Assembly (NCBI GenBank): GCA_041918615.1
Contig: JAYRVH010000022.1
Span: 1 to 64,000 of the forward strand
DNA: 64,000 nt
Direction: 5' to 3'
From: JAEUJM01 sp041918615
Lineage (GTDB): Bacteria; Actinomycetota; Acidimicrobiia; Acidimicrobiales; DATDAH01
The translations under genes were made by a program, and so were the position numbers. Under the pieces are notes generated by a model, which had not been told where the DNA came from, searched no databases, and saw only the letters and a list, made by a program, of their open reading frames with translations. Of this stretch, positions 41,876 to 51,600 are shown piece by piece; the stretch's first letter is position 1, and each line of letters begins with the position of its first letter.

Positions 41876-43447
41876 ATGGCGAAGGCGATGCTCATCAACC
41901 CGTCCTACGCTCGCACCTACGGGTCGAACGAGGGCGGGTTGGCCTTCCCGGTGTACCCGGTGCTGAACCTGGCCGCCATCGGTGGGGCGGTGAAGGAACG
42001 CGGCCACGACCTGAACATCCTCGACCTGTCGTACCGCATCTACGACGCCGAGCTCGTGGCCAAGGAGATCGAACGAGAGCAACCCGACGTCATCGGGATC
42101 ACCGCCACGACCCCGCTGGCCAACCAGATGCGCGACATCTCCTTCCTGGTGAAGGACCGCTTCCCCGGGATCACCACCATCGGCGGCGGCGCCCACCCCA
42201 CCGCCATGCCCGCCGAGACCATGCGCGAATCGGCCCTCGACCTGATCGCCAACGGCGAGGCCGACTGGACCGTGGCCGACCTGCTCGACGGGAAGCGGCA
42301 CGAGGACATCCCGGGGCTCTGGCGGCGTGACGGGGACGGGCTCGCGAGCAACCCGGTGGGCCAGCTCGTCGAGGACCTCGACCTGCTCCCCATGCCGGCC
42401 TGGGCCGACTACCCCCTCGAGTCGAACTCCCGGGTCACCCGGCTCGTGGTTCGCCAGCGCCCGGTCACCACCATCGAGTTCTCCCGTGGCTGCATCTACT
42501 CGTGCGACTTCTGCGGCTCGAAGAACACGATGGGCCGCGGCTACCGGAAGAAGTCGCCCGAGCGGTGTGCCGAGGAGATGGCGCTGGCCCAGAGCCTCGG
42601 CTATCGCGAGGTCACCCTGGTGGACGACATCTTCACCACCGACAACGACTGGGCCGCGGCGGTGTGCGAGGCGATCATCGCCAAGGGCGTGAAGGTCGGC
42701 TGGACCTGCAACAACGGCATCCGGGTCGACAGCGCCAACACCGAGCTCTTCACCTTGATGAAGCGGGCGGGCTGCTACCGGGTCTACTTCGGCTTCGAGA
42801 GCGGTAACGAGGAGGTCCTCAAGGGCTTCGGCAAGGGTGGCCGGGCCAGCCTCGAAAAGGGCATCGACGCGGTGGAGATGGCCCGGGAGTCGGGACTCGA
42901 GCCGAACGGGTTCTTCATGGTCGGGCTGAGCGGTGACACCGAGGCGTCCATGCAGGACACCATCGACTATGCACGCAAGGTGCGGCTCGACACCATGAAG
43001 TGCGGCATGTGTGTCCCGTACCCGGGCACGCCCATGTTCCGCGACCTCCAGCGCGAGGGCAAGATCAAGACCTTCGACTGGGACGCCTACACCGTCTACA
43101 ACAAGGCCGAGAACATCTTCGACCACCCCGATCTCTCGTGGGACACCATCACGGACTACTTCCGGCGCTTCTACAAGGAGGCGTACCTGAAGAACCCGCG
43201 GTACCTGTGGCGACGGGCGGTGTTCATGGTGCGCAACGGCGAGATCTTCTGGAACGTCTTCTACACGTTCAAGTTCTGGCTGATGCTCTTCGGCAAGCCC
43301 AAGGAGCGCTCGACCGAGCACTACGGCTACGAGGACCGCTGGCGGCCGCTCGACACGCGCCCCGACGCGGAGGTCCAAGAGGTCAAGGTCCCCATCGTGC
43401 GTCGGCGCGGCACGGCGCTCACCCGCAAGCGCGTGGCCGCGTCCTGA
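41876..43447 (+). CDS. B12-binding-type radical SAM enzyme
   Basis: A 523-residue class B radical SAM protein. Residues 1-140 are the cobalamin-binding-like domain (AMLINPSYART, VIGITATTP, TIGGGAHPT, LIANGEAD). Cluster cysteines are C206, C210 and C213 in GCIYSCDFC, with GFESGNEEV and NGFFMVGLSGDT further on. The long tail (about 400-523) is rich in aromatic and basic residues. It is a paralogue in plan of the genes at 22776 and 31884. These enzymes often methylate unactivated carbons; here the substrate is unknown. It is transcribed from a leaderless promoter, and the flippase follows 30 bp downstream. Confidence 0.87.
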   Translation: MAKAMLINPSYARTYGSNEGGLAFPVYPVLNLAAIGGAVKERGHDLNILDLSYRIYDAELVAKEIEREQPDVIGITATTPLANQMRDISFLVKDRFPGITTIGGGAHPTAMPAETMRESALDLIANGEADWTVADLLDGKRHEDIPGLWRRDGDGLASNPVGQLVEDLDLLPMPAWADYPLESNSRVTRLVVRQRPVTTIEFSRGCIYSCDFCGSKNTMGRGYRKKSPERCAEEMALAQSLGYREVTLVDDIFTTDNDWAAAVCEAIIAKGVKVGWTCNNGIRVDSANTELFTLMKRAGCYRVYFGFESGNEEVLKGFGKGGRASLEKGIDAVEMARESGLEPNGFFMVGLSGDTEASMQDTIDYARKVRLDTMKCGMCVPYPGTPMFRDLQREGKIKTFDWDAYTVYNKAENIFDHPDLSWDTITDYFRRFYKEAYLKNPRYLWRRAVFMVRNGEIFWNVFYTFKFWLMLFGKPKERSTEHYGYEDRWRPLDTRPDAEVQEVKVPIVRRRGTALTRKRVAAS

Positions 43448-43476
43448 TACCCGTTGCCCACCGACCTCGAGACCGC

Positions 43477-44808
43477 GTGAACCGCCCGTCGCCGGCCCCG
43501 ATGCTGGCTCGGCTGCGGGCCCGCAACCCGCTCCCGTCGGGCACCACCACGGTGGGCGTCGGACTCGTGGTCAACGGGGCGATGACCCTCGTGTTCTTCG
43601 CCCTCACCGCACGGCTGCTCGGGGCGGACGACTTCGCGACACTCGGCGTGCTGTGGGCCAGCGTGTACGTGGTCGGCCCAGGCTTCTTCCTCCCGCTCGA
43701 ACAGGAGGTGGCGCGCGGGCTGGCCAACCGCTGGGCGCGCGGCATCGGGACGGGCACCCTCGTCCGCCAGGCGGGCACCATCGGTGCCGGCCTCGTCGCG
43801 GTGCTGCTCCTGGCGACCGTGGTGCTCTCGACGCTGCTGCTGGAGCATCTCTTCGACGGCAACGACCTGATCCTGGTCGGCTTCGCCCTCGCCCTTCCGG
43901 CCTACGCGCTCGCCCTCCTGGTGCGCGGTGAGCTGGCGGGTCTCGGGCGGTTCCGGGGCTACGGGGTCTACTTCGGCGCGGAGAACACCGTTCGTGTCGC
44001 CTTGGCGGCCCTGCTCGCGATCGTCGGGATCCGAACGGTCGGTCCCTACGGGATCGTCGTCGGCGTCGCGCCGTTCCTGGCCGTGTTCCTCGCGCTGCGG
44101 GGCGAGCACGACCTTGCCTCGGAGGGCCCCGACGCCCCGTGGCACGAGCTCTCGGCGGCGCTCGGCTCGCTGCTGGCCGCCTCGGTCTTCGCCGCCTTCA
44201 TCGTCAACGCGGGCACGCTGGCGGTCACCGTCCTGGCCTCGCCGAACGAGCAGCACGAGGCCGGCATCTTCCTGGTGGGGCTCACGATCGCGCGCATCCC
44301 CCTCTTCCTCTACCAGGCGGTCCAGGCCGCCCTCCTGCCGCACCTCGCGGCGCTGGCCGGTGCCGGGCGCTTCAGCGAGTTCCGCGGGCGTCTGGGCCGC
44401 CTGCTGGCCATGGTCGCCGCGATCGGCCTCGCCGGCACTCTCGTGGCGTTCGCAATCGGACCGCCGGTCATCCGGCTTCTCTTCGGGCCAGATTTCGACC
44501 TGAGCCGCCGAGACCTTGCGCTCCTTGCTGCCGGCAGCGCCACGATCATGCTCGCCGCCGCGCTCGGGCAGTCGCTCATCGCGCTGTCCTCGCAGCGGCG
44601 CGTCGCGGTGGGATGGTTCCTGGGCGTCATCGCGTTCCTCGCGATCGTGGCTGCGGGCAACGACCTGTTCCTCCGGGTGGAGCTGGGCATCCTGGGTGGG
44701 GCACTGGTGGCGGCCCTGGCGATGGGGGTCTTCACCCAGACACGGCTGCACGAGCACCTCCGAGCCCTGCCGCACACGCTGACCGCGCTCGACGAGGCCG
44801 TCCGTTGA
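43477..44808 (+). CDS. Wzx-like polysaccharide flippase
   Basis: A 443-residue protein with about 12-14 helices of the MATE/MVF-type polysaccharide flippase family, which turns lipid-linked repeat units across the membrane. Typical features are the first helix VGVGLVVNGAMTLVFF followed by ARLLGADDFA, and FLPLEQEVARGLA in the second helix. The GTG at 43477 is chosen; an ATG eight codons on is possible. It follows the radical SAM gene by 30 bp and precedes the lipoprotein by 70 bp, so it may belong to that operon. Confidence 0.8.
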   Translation: MNRPSPAPMLARLRARNPLPSGTTTVGVGLVVNGAMTLVFFALTARLLGADDFATLGVLWASVYVVGPGFFLPLEQEVARGLANRWARGIGTGTLVRQAGTIGAGLVAVLLLATVVLSTLLLEHLFDGNDLILVGFALALPAYALALLVRGELAGLGRFRGYGVYFGAENTVRVALAALLAIVGIRTVGPYGIVVGVAPFLAVFLALRGEHDLASEGPDAPWHELSAALGSLLAASVFAAFIVNAGTLAVTVLASPNEQHEAGIFLVGLTIARIPLFLYQAVQAALLPHLAALAGAGRFSEFRGRLGRLLAMVAAIGLAGTLVAFAIGPPVIRLLFGPDFDLSRRDLALLAAGSATIMLAAALGQSLIALSSQRRVAVGWFLGVIAFLAIVAAGNDLFLRVELGILGGALVAALAMGVFTQTRLHEHLRALPHTLTALDEAVR

Positions 44809-44878
44809 CCGACCGTCGGAGACGAGAAGGTCCCGTGCGGGTCAACCCCGAGCCGTCGCGAGCCGATTGACACTGATC

Positions 44879-45865
44879 ATGGCGCGGACGCACTTCGACA
44901 GATCGGGCGTGGCCCGTGCCGGCATGGCCCTCGCATCGTTCGCGGCGATCGCCCTCGGCCTCGCGGGGTGCGGCGTCCGTGGTGACCACACCGCCGGGGC
45001 CGTTGAAGGCGACGAGCGGGCGACCCTGCCGACCTTGCCGCCGGCGGAGGAGCGGCTCGACCGCCTCTATGACGAGAACGGGTGCCTCCTCCTCTCGGAC
45101 GGCCCGCCGGATTGTGGCGCGTCAGCCGAGTCCCTCGATGAGGCCTTGGCCGGCGAAGGCCGGGACGCGACGCGGACACTGGCCGGCTTCGAGGGGCCGC
45201 TCTTCGTCACCGACGTGAGCGGTGACTCGGTGCTCGTGCTCGAGGACACTGTCACGGCTGCCACCTCGGGCGCTTGGCAGGCGTCCGGTCTCCTGCGCAA
45301 CGAGACCACCAGCCCGGTGCTCGCCCCGGTCGTCACGGCCACGCTGCGGGCGGCCGACGGCACCGAGCTCGGCCAGGCCAGGGGTGAGGTCGCGGTGGCG
45401 CCGGTGCGTCCGGGTGAGCCGGCGCCGTTCACGATCGAGAGCGACATCGATGCCGGCACGGTGGCTGCAGTCGAGTGGGCCGTTGCCGACACCGGCGTCG
45501 AGCCCACGGGCGGGACCCGCGACCTCGAGCTCACCACCTACTTCGTCGAGCCCTCGGGTGAGCGGCAGCCGCTCGACCTCTACCTGTATCGCGAGACCGC
45601 GGGTGGCCCGTACCCCTACGTCCTGTTCGGCTCGGTGACCGACCTGGCGGGGATCGACACGCCACGCCCGACGGTGGTGGCGGCCTGGCTCGGCGAGGAC
45701 GGCCGCGTGCGCGCGGTCACCGAAGCCCCGGCCGTGGACCCGGACGGCTCGGTCACCACCTCGTTGGCGCCCGGTGGTTCCGCGGACTTCCTGCTCCGGG
45801 TGGACGATCCGGTGGCTGATGGGCTCGACAGCTCCGAGCTGCTCCTCTGGGCGACCAGTCGATGA
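44879..45865 (+). CDS. Lipoprotein of unknown function
   Basis: A 328-residue lipoprotein: an N-terminal hydrophobic helix ends in LAGC with the lipidated cysteine at residue 31, so it is anchored on the outer face of the membrane. The mature part is beta-rich with no recognised domain (SGLLRNETTSPVLAPVVTATLR, WAVADTG). The ATG at 44879 is preferred over a TTG four codons upstream. Its stop overlaps the start of the FG-GAP protein (ATGA), so both are probably made together and may work together at the wall. Confidence 0.8.
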   Translation: MARTHFDRSGVARAGMALASFAAIALGLAGCGVRGDHTAGAVEGDERATLPTLPPAEERLDRLYDENGCLLLSDGPPDCGASAESLDEALAGEGRDATRTLAGFEGPLFVTDVSGDSVLVLEDTVTAATSGAWQASGLLRNETTSPVLAPVVTATLRAADGTELGQARGEVAVAPVRPGEPAPFTIESDIDAGTVAAVEWAVADTGVEPTGGTRDLELTTYFVEPSGERQPLDLYLYRETAGGPYPYVLFGSVTDLAGIDTPRPTVVAAWLGEDGRVRAVTEAPAVDPDGSVTTSLAPGGSADFLLRVDDPVADGLDSSELLLWATSR

Positions 45866-47649
45866 ACCGGCGACTGGTCGTGCTCCTCGCGGGCCTGATC
45901 GTCGTGGTGGGCAGCCCGTTCGCCGGGGCCGCGAGCCCCGCCGCCGATCGAGCAGAGGCCCGGGCCTTCGGGGACGATCCGCTCACCGATGTTCTCGCGG
46001 CGGCCGCCGCCCACCAGGACTGCGGCCTGAACCGCGACCAGCTCGCGGCGGCGATGCTCGCGCCGTCGTGGCCCGAGACCGGCGCGCCCGCCAACCTGTC
46101 GCCCTCGCCGATGACCCTCAGCCGCTACGACGACGCTCCCGGCCTCTGGGCGTTCGCCGGGCGCTCCTACCCCCGGGCCTTCTGGCATCCCGGAGTGGGC
46201 CTCTGGCAGTTCGACTCCGCAGGCCTCGGAGCCCCGTTCACGGCCAGCCAGCGCATCGACACCCGGGTGATCGCCGACGAGATGGCACGGGTGATCTCGA
46301 GTCGGTACTGCACGGCGACGGGGACCGGGGCCCAGCGGCTCGCCTACGCGTGGACCCCCTGGCACGCGTGCACCGGCGGCGACGGCCGGTGCCTGCTCAT
46401 CTTCGCCGAGATCTACGACGGCAACTCCCGGACGCTCCGGAACCTGGACCGGATCGCGTCGGTGCTGTCCACAGGGGGCATGCAGCAACGCACCTGTCGC
46501 GGCGGCGGGGTCGCGGGCACGTTCACGTGCTGGAGGGTCGACCCGTCGTTGGCCCAGGGCTACAACGGCTTTGCCCAGCCCGGGTACAGCTCCCGGACGC
46601 CCATCACCGCGCCGTTCTACGTCTACCAGGCGGGCGGCAGGGAGTATCGGCACTGGCTCAGGGCCGACACCGGATACGCCACGGGTGTCTGGGCGACCCG
46701 GCCCATCGGGCAGAACGCGCGGACCAGCCTCGCATGGCATGGCGGTGAGACGCTCTGCGACGTGACCCGGGGGGCCGGTGCGTGCTGCCCGGCACTTCCC
46801 GTGCGCTACTCGTGCCTCGCGGCGAACGTCGACGGCGACTACACGCCGATTCCCGGCGACTTCAACGGTGATCGCATCGACGACGTGCTCTGGTACGGGC
46901 CGGGGCGCGACCGTGACTTCCTCTGGCAGGGCACGATCTACGGCCGATTCGTGGGCCGGTCGATCACCGTCAACGGCACGTACACCCCGGTTGCCGGCGA
47001 CTTCGACGACGACGGTCGTGACGACATCTTCTGGTACGGCCCCGGAAGCGAGGCCGGTGACCAGGTCTGGTACGGACGGCGGGACGGCAGCTTCGCCGGC
47101 CGAGGTGTCAACGTGCCCAGTGTCTACACGCCGGCCGCCGCGGACTTCAACGGCGACGGCAACGACGACGTCTTCTGGTACGGGGAGGGCCAGGCCAGGG
47201 ATTACGTCTGGTATGGCGGGAACCGAACCTTCACGAGCCGACGGTTCACGCAGCGGGGTGAGGGTCTCGTGCCCCTCGCTGCCGACTACGACGGCGACCG
47301 GCGGGCCGACGTGTTCTGGTACGGGCCGGGGGGCATCGCCGACGAGGTCTGGTATGGCGCGGCGGGCCGGACCTTCACCTCGAGTCGCCGCACCCAGATC
47401 GCTGGTGTGTTCGACCCGGTGGTCGGCCGGCTCAACCCCGGTCGCCGTGCCGACATCCTCTGGTACCGACCCACCGCCGACAGCGACCCGCTCTACTTCG
47501 GGCGTCCGGGCCGCAGGTTCGAGGCCAGGGTGGCTGCGATCGACGATGCCTTCGAGTCCTTCGCCGGTGACTTCAACGGCGACCGCGTCGATGACGTCTT
47601 CTGGTACGCCCCGGGCGCCGGGCCCGACAGCATCACCCTCGGCGGGTGA
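45862..47649 (+). CDS. Secreted protein with lysozyme-like N-terminus and FG-GAP propeller
   Basis: A 595-residue secreted protein with a signal peptide ending near ASPAAD at about 24. Residues 40-200 hold a globular domain that may be a lysozyme-like or transglycosylase fold (PSWPETG, FWHPGVGLWQFDSAG), not proven. From about 325 come six beta-propeller repeats of about 48 residues with GDFNGDRIDDVLWYG-like calcium sites (DxDxDxxxD), an FG-GAP/VCBS pattern. The amidase at 54365 has the same repeats. It should bind calcium and sit in the cell wall. Its ATG overlaps the lipoprotein stop, and its end overlaps bioD (opposite strand) by 17 bp. Confidence 0.8.
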   Translation: MNRRLVVLLAGLIVVVGSPFAGAASPAADRAEARAFGDDPLTDVLAAAAAHQDCGLNRDQLAAAMLAPSWPETGAPANLSPSPMTLSRYDDAPGLWAFAGRSYPRAFWHPGVGLWQFDSAGLGAPFTASQRIDTRVIADEMARVISSRYCTATGTGAQRLAYAWTPWHACTGGDGRCLLIFAEIYDGNSRTLRNLDRIASVLSTGGMQQRTCRGGGVAGTFTCWRVDPSLAQGYNGFAQPGYSSRTPITAPFYVYQAGGREYRHWLRADTGYATGVWATRPIGQNARTSLAWHGGETLCDVTRGAGACCPALPVRYSCLAANVDGDYTPIPGDFNGDRIDDVLWYGPGRDRDFLWQGTIYGRFVGRSITVNGTYTPVAGDFDDDGRDDIFWYGPGSEAGDQVWYGRRDGSFAGRGVNVPSVYTPAAADFNGDGNDDVFWYGEGQARDYVWYGGNRTFTSRRFTQRGEGLVPLAADYDGDRRADVFWYGPGGIADEVWYGAAGRTFTSSRRTQIAGVFDPVVGRLNPGRRADILWYRPTADSDPLYFGRPGRRFEARVAAIDDAFESFAGDFNGDRVDDVFWYAPGAGPDSITLGG

Positions 47650-48304
47650 GCATGGTCAGCCACGCTGAAGCGGCTTCCACGGTGGTGGCGACGGTGAAGC
47701 CGTCGCGGTCGGCCAGCCACTCGCGGTTGCGACGGTGCACGGGGTCGGTCTTGCGGTAGCGGTTCAGCACCACGAGGACGGGTCGTGCGGGCCCGAGGGC
47801 GGACACGGACAGCCGGACCGAGTTGATCGTGCCGAGCTCGGCGTCGGCGACGAGCAGGACAGCGTCGGGCGCGAGCGACTCGATCACCGAGACGCCGTCG
47901 CCGTCGCCGGCCTGGGGTGACCGCAGCCCTCCGGCCAGTTCGACCACCCCGATGCCGGGTGCCGGCGCCCGCCACCAACAGGCAGCGACGAGGTCGGCGA
48001 GGGTGGGGACGGGGCGACCGAGCGCCTCGGCCGCCATCGGCGGGCACAGGGCGATCGGATAACTCAGGGAATCGCCGCAGATCTCGCCGGCGGGCTCGCC
48101 CGTCGCCGCCGCCAGCACCTCGGCGTCGGTGGGGTGGGGATCGTCGGGGTCGAACGACTGCGCCGGCTTGCGGGCGGACACCACGGTCCCCGACGAGCGC
48201 AGTGTGCCGAGCACCTGGGCCGCGACCCACGTCTTGCCCACCTCGGTCCCTGTGCCTGCGACCACCACGAGGCGATCGGGACGGGGCACGGTCGGCTCAG
48301 ACAC
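47633..48304 (-). CDS. bioD: Dethiobiotin synthetase
   Basis: A 223-residue enzyme that uses ATP and CO2 to close the ureido ring of dethiobiotin. The P-loop is GTGTEVGKTW near residue 18; ARKPAQSFDPDD and ELAGGLRSP are family motifs. The GTG start overlaps the bioF stop by 8 bp, showing coupled translation, and is the only reasonable start. It is the last gene of the rml-bio operon and its end overlaps the secreted FG-GAP gene on the other strand. Confidence 0.92.
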   Translation of the reverse strand: MSEPTVPRPDRLVVVAGTGTEVGKTWVAAQVLGTLRSSGTVVSARKPAQSFDPDDPHPTDAEVLAAATGEPAGEICGDSLSYPIALCPPMAAEALGRPVPTLADLVAACWWRAPAPGIGVVELAGGLRSPQAGDGDGVSVIESLAPDAVLLVADAELGTINSVRLSVSALGPARPVLVVLNRYRKTDPVHRRNREWLADRDGFTVATTVEAASAWLTMLTRRG

Positions 48305-49448
48305 CAGAGGCGACGACGTCGAGGTCGGCGAGGAGGTCGGCGAGGGCGTCGGCGAGAGCCTCGACCTGGGCCGTCGTGTGGGCCGCCGACAGTGCGATCC
48401 GGAGTCGGGACGTGCCGGGGGCGACGGTGGGGGGCCGGATGGCCGGTACCAGGAGGCCTCTTTCCAGCAGTGCCTCGGCGACGGCGAGGGCCCGTTGCTC
48501 GGTGCCCAGCAGCACCGGGATGATCGGCGACGGGTGGTCGGTGCGCAATCGACCGACGTGCCCGCGGAGGGTGGCGACCAGGTCGTCGCCCTCCGTCGAA
48601 CGCAGGATCGCCAGAGCCGCCCGGGCCGCGGCCGCGTCCCCGGGCGGGGTGGCCGTGGTGAAGATGAACGACCGGGCCGCACTGGTGAAGAGGTCGATGT
48701 AGGCGCTGGGGCCTGCCACGAAGCCGCCGAGCGAGCCGAGGGCCTTCGACAGCGTGCCGACGACGAGCACCGTCGTTCCCGGTCGATGCGGTGCCGCCGG
48801 TCCGAGCACGGCGTGGGCCTCGTCGAGTACCAGCATCGCTCCGCGGCGCTCGCAGACGTCGGCGAGGTCCTCGGTGGGAGCGACGTCACCGTCCATCGAG
48901 AAGACGGCGTCGGAGACGACCACCGATCGCCCCGGGTGCCCGTCGATCAGAGCGGCGACATGGTCGACATCTGCGTGGCGGTAGACCGCGACGGGCGCCC
49001 GCGCGAGTCGCGTGCCGTCGATGATCGATGCGTGGTTCAGCTCGTCGCTGAGCAGCAGCGTGTCCCGGTCGGCGCCGAGTGTCGTCAGGACGCCCAGGTT
49101 GGCGGCGTAGCCGGTGCTGAACAGCAGGGCGGACTCCGTGCCCTTCCAGGCAGCGAGGTCGTCTTCGAGGGCCCGGTGGACCGGTCGGGCGCCGACGATG
49201 AGGCGGGCCGAACCGGCACCGGTGCCCTCGTGCGACGTGGCGTCGAGCGCGGCGGCGATCACCGCCGGGTGCTGTGAGAGGCCGAGGTAGTCGTTGGAGG
49301 CGAAGGACACGACGGGGCGGCCGTCCGCGCTCAGCGCGGTACGGGGGTGCCCGCCGTCCAGGTCGCGCACGTGCCGTCGCCGCCCCGATGCATCGATGGC
49401 CCGGTTCCGCTCACGGACCCAGGCGTCCCACGGACTCGGGTCGGTCAA
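48297..49448 (-). CDS. bioF: 8-amino-7-oxononanoate synthase
   Basis: A 383-residue PLP enzyme of the alpha-oxoamine synthase family joining pimeloyl-thioester and alanine. SFASNDYLGLS is the N-terminal signature, DEAHAVLG binds the cofactor, and the PLP lysine is in GTLSKALGS. The length is standard. It starts 4 bp after bioA and overlaps bioD. The usual bioB is not in the window. Confidence 0.95.
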   Translation of the reverse strand: MTDPSPWDAWVRERNRAIDASGRRRHVRDLDGGHPRTALSADGRPVVSFASNDYLGLSQHPAVIAAALDATSHEGTGAGSARLIVGARPVHRALEDDLAAWKGTESALLFSTGYAANLGVLTTLGADRDTLLLSDELNHASIIDGTRLARAPVAVYRHADVDHVAALIDGHPGRSVVVSDAVFSMDGDVAPTEDLADVCERRGAMLVLDEAHAVLGPAAPHRPGTTVLVVGTLSKALGSLGGFVAGPSAYIDLFTSAARSFIFTTATPPGDAAAARAALAILRSTEGDDLVATLRGHVGRLRTDHPSPIIPVLLGTEQRALAVAEALLERGLLVPAIRPPTVAPGTSRLRIALSAAHTTAQVEALADALADLLADLDVVASGV

Positions 49449-49452
49449 GGCA

Positions 49453-50745
49453 TCACGCGGTGAGGTCCAGCACGGCGGCTTCGACCGTGCTCACGATGCG
49501 TTCGATCTCATCCGCCGTGGTGGTGAGCGGGGGCATGACCACCACCACGTCGCCGAGGGGTCGGATCAGCACCCCGCGAGCCACACAGCCGGCGCTGACC
49601 CGGCGGCCCCAACGCAGCCCCGCGCCGGGTGGTCGCAACTCGATGCCCGCCATCAGGCCGTGGTGGCGCACCGCGCCCACGGCGGCCATCGGAGCGATCC
49701 TCCGGTCCAGCAGCGTGCCCAACTGGGACGCCCGCTCACGCACGGCGTCGAGCACGTGCCACTCGTCGATCAGCTGCAGGTGGCGCAGTGCGACCGCGGC
49801 CGCCAGGGCGTTCCCGCTGTAGGAGTGGCCGTGGTAGAAGGTGTGGTCCCCGAGGTCGGGGCCGAGAAACGCCTCGTGGACGGCGTGGCTCGCCACGGTC
49901 GCCGAGAGCGGCAGGTAGCCGCCGGTGATGCCCTTGCCGAGGCACAGCAGGTCCGGCGTGAGCTCGCACTGCTCGGAAGCGAACAGGGTGCCCGTGCGAC
50001 CGAAGCCCGTGGCGACCTCGTCGCAGATCAACAGGACGCCGGCATCGCGGCACACGGCGCCGAGAGGGGCGAACCGCTCGGGTGGGAGCACCTGAATGCC
50101 GGCGGCGCCCTGTACGAGGGGCTCGACGACGACGGCGGCGAGGCGGTCGGCGTTGGCGCGGACCAGCGCGCAGGCCGCCGTGATGCACTCGGGGTCCTCG
50201 AATCCCGGCGCCCGCAGCACCTCGAACCGCAGCGGATCGAACACGTCGGTGCCGAACCCGCCGGCGCCGACGGACAGCGACCCCACGGTGTCGCCGTGGT
50301 AGGCGCCGCCGAAGGCCATATAGGTGTCGCGGCCCCTGACGCCCTGGTTCGTCCAGTATTGGAAGGCCATCTTGAGCGCCTGTTCCACCGCGGCGGCGCC
50401 GTCCGAGGCGAAGAGGACATGGGGACGGTCGACCGGTACCACCGCGGCCAGCGCCTCCGCGAACTCGATCACGACCCGGTTGCCGTTGCCAAGCATCGTC
50501 GAGTGGGCCACCCGTCCGAGCTGCTGGATGAGGGCGGCATCGAGCTCGGGGACGCGGTGGCCGAGGGTCGTCACCCACAACGACGAGATGGCGTCGAGGT
50601 AACGCCGCCCGTCGACGTCGATCAGCTCGCGCCCTTCGGCCCGCTCGACGATGACCGGGGCGTTGTCGGCGTAGGTCGACATCTGGGTGAAGCCGTGCCA
50701 GACGACGGCGGCGTCACGCGCCACCCACTCGTCGCTCGCCGTCAC
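49453..50745 (-). CDS. bioA: Adenosylmethionine-8-amino-7-oxononanoate aminotransferase
   Basis: A 430-residue PLP class III aminotransferase converting 7-oxo-8-aminononanoate to diaminononanoate, with SAM as donor. SSLWVTTLGHRVPELD, the DGAAAVEQALK stretch, CDEVATGFGRTG and the PLP lysine in CLGKGITGG identify it. The GTG start overlaps the rmlD stop (GTGA) and is 4 bp before bioF, so the transcript continues from rhamnose genes into biotin genes. Longer readings overlap rmlD. Confidence 0.94.
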   Translation of the reverse strand: MTASDEWVARDAAVVWHGFTQMSTYADNAPVIVERAEGRELIDVDGRRYLDAISSLWVTTLGHRVPELDAALIQQLGRVAHSTMLGNGNRVVIEFAEALAAVVPVDRPHVLFASDGAAAVEQALKMAFQYWTNQGVRGRDTYMAFGGAYHGDTVGSLSVGAGGFGTDVFDPLRFEVLRAPGFEDPECITAACALVRANADRLAAVVVEPLVQGAAGIQVLPPERFAPLGAVCRDAGVLLICDEVATGFGRTGTLFASEQCELTPDLLCLGKGITGGYLPLSATVASHAVHEAFLGPDLGDHTFYHGHSYSGNALAAAVALRHLQLIDEWHVLDAVRERASQLGTLLDRRIAPMAAVGAVRHHGLMAGIELRPPGAGLRWGRRVSAGCVARGVLIRPLGDVVVVMPPLTTTADEIERIVSTVEAAVLDLTA

Positions 50746-51581
50746 GGCCGGTGTCGGGCGACGAGGCGAGCGAGCGGCTCGGTGTAGTGGGGGAGCAACT
50801 CGATCCCCTCGAGCCGCAACGCGGCATTGTCGAGCACCGAGTTCGGCGGACGGTGTGCCCGTCGGGGCGGGTCGAGGTCGCTGGTTGCGATGGGCTGGAC
50901 CCGTTCGGGGTCGAGCCCGGCCGCCTCCATCACCGACCGGGCGAACCCGAACCAGTTCACCGCGCCCTGGTTGGTGACGTGGAAGAGGCCGGGTCGGCGC
51001 TCGACGACGAGTCGGGCGATCATGTCGGCGAGGTCGGTGGCGCACGTCGGGTGCCCGTACTGGTCGTCCACGAAGCGCAGCGTTTCGTGCTCGCCGACCA
51101 GCGCCAAGATGGTCTTGACGATGTTGGCGCCATGCTCCCCGAAAACCCATGAGGTGCGCACCACCGTGTGCCCCGGTTCGAGCTCGTGCTCGCCGGCGAG
51201 CTTCGACCGCCCGTAGACCGACCTCGGGGAGGTTCGGTCCCATTCACGGTACGGCTCGGGCGCGTCACCGTCGAACACGTAGTCGGTCGAGACGTAGCAG
51301 ACCCGGGCCCGCACGAGCCGTGCCGCCTCGGCGACGTGGCGGGTGCCGAGGGCGTTGACGGCGAACGCCCGGTCGGGATGGGCCTCGCAGTCGTCCACGG
51401 CGGTCCATGCGGCCGCGTGCACCACGGCGTCGGGGGCGGTCTGGGTGATGGCGCCGAGCACCGACTCACGGTCGGCCACGTCGAGCATCGAGCGATCGCA
51501 GGCGATCACCTCGTGGCCGGCGAAGGAGCGGACCAGCTCGGTGCCCACCTGCCCGCCCGCCCCGGTGATGAGGACCCTCAC
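50742..51581 (-). CDS. rmlD: dTDP-4-dehydrorhamnose reductase
   Basis: A 279-residue extended SDR, the last step of dTDP-L-rhamnose synthesis. The NAD(P) loop is TGAGGQVG at residues 6-13. DYVFDGD and YGRSKLAGE (Tyr-x3-Lys) follow; RPPNSVLDNAAL is near the end. The GTG start is after a 19-bp gap from rmlB and has no clear ribosome site, but it matches the family start. A related, less typical gene is at 40953. Confidence 0.9.
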   Translation of the reverse strand: MRVLITGAGGQVGTELVRSFAGHEVIACDRSMLDVADRESVLGAITQTAPDAVVHAAAWTAVDDCEAHPDRAFAVNALGTRHVAEAARLVRARVCYVSTDYVFDGDAPEPYREWDRTSPRSVYGRSKLAGEHELEPGHTVVRTSWVFGEHGANIVKTILALVGEHETLRFVDDQYGHPTCATDLADMIARLVVERRPGLFHVTNQGAVNWFGFARSVMEAAGLDPERVQPIATSDLDPPRRAHRPPNSVLDNAALRLEGIELLPHYTEPLARLVARHRP

Positions 51582-51600
51582 GGGAGGGTGGCGACGGGCA

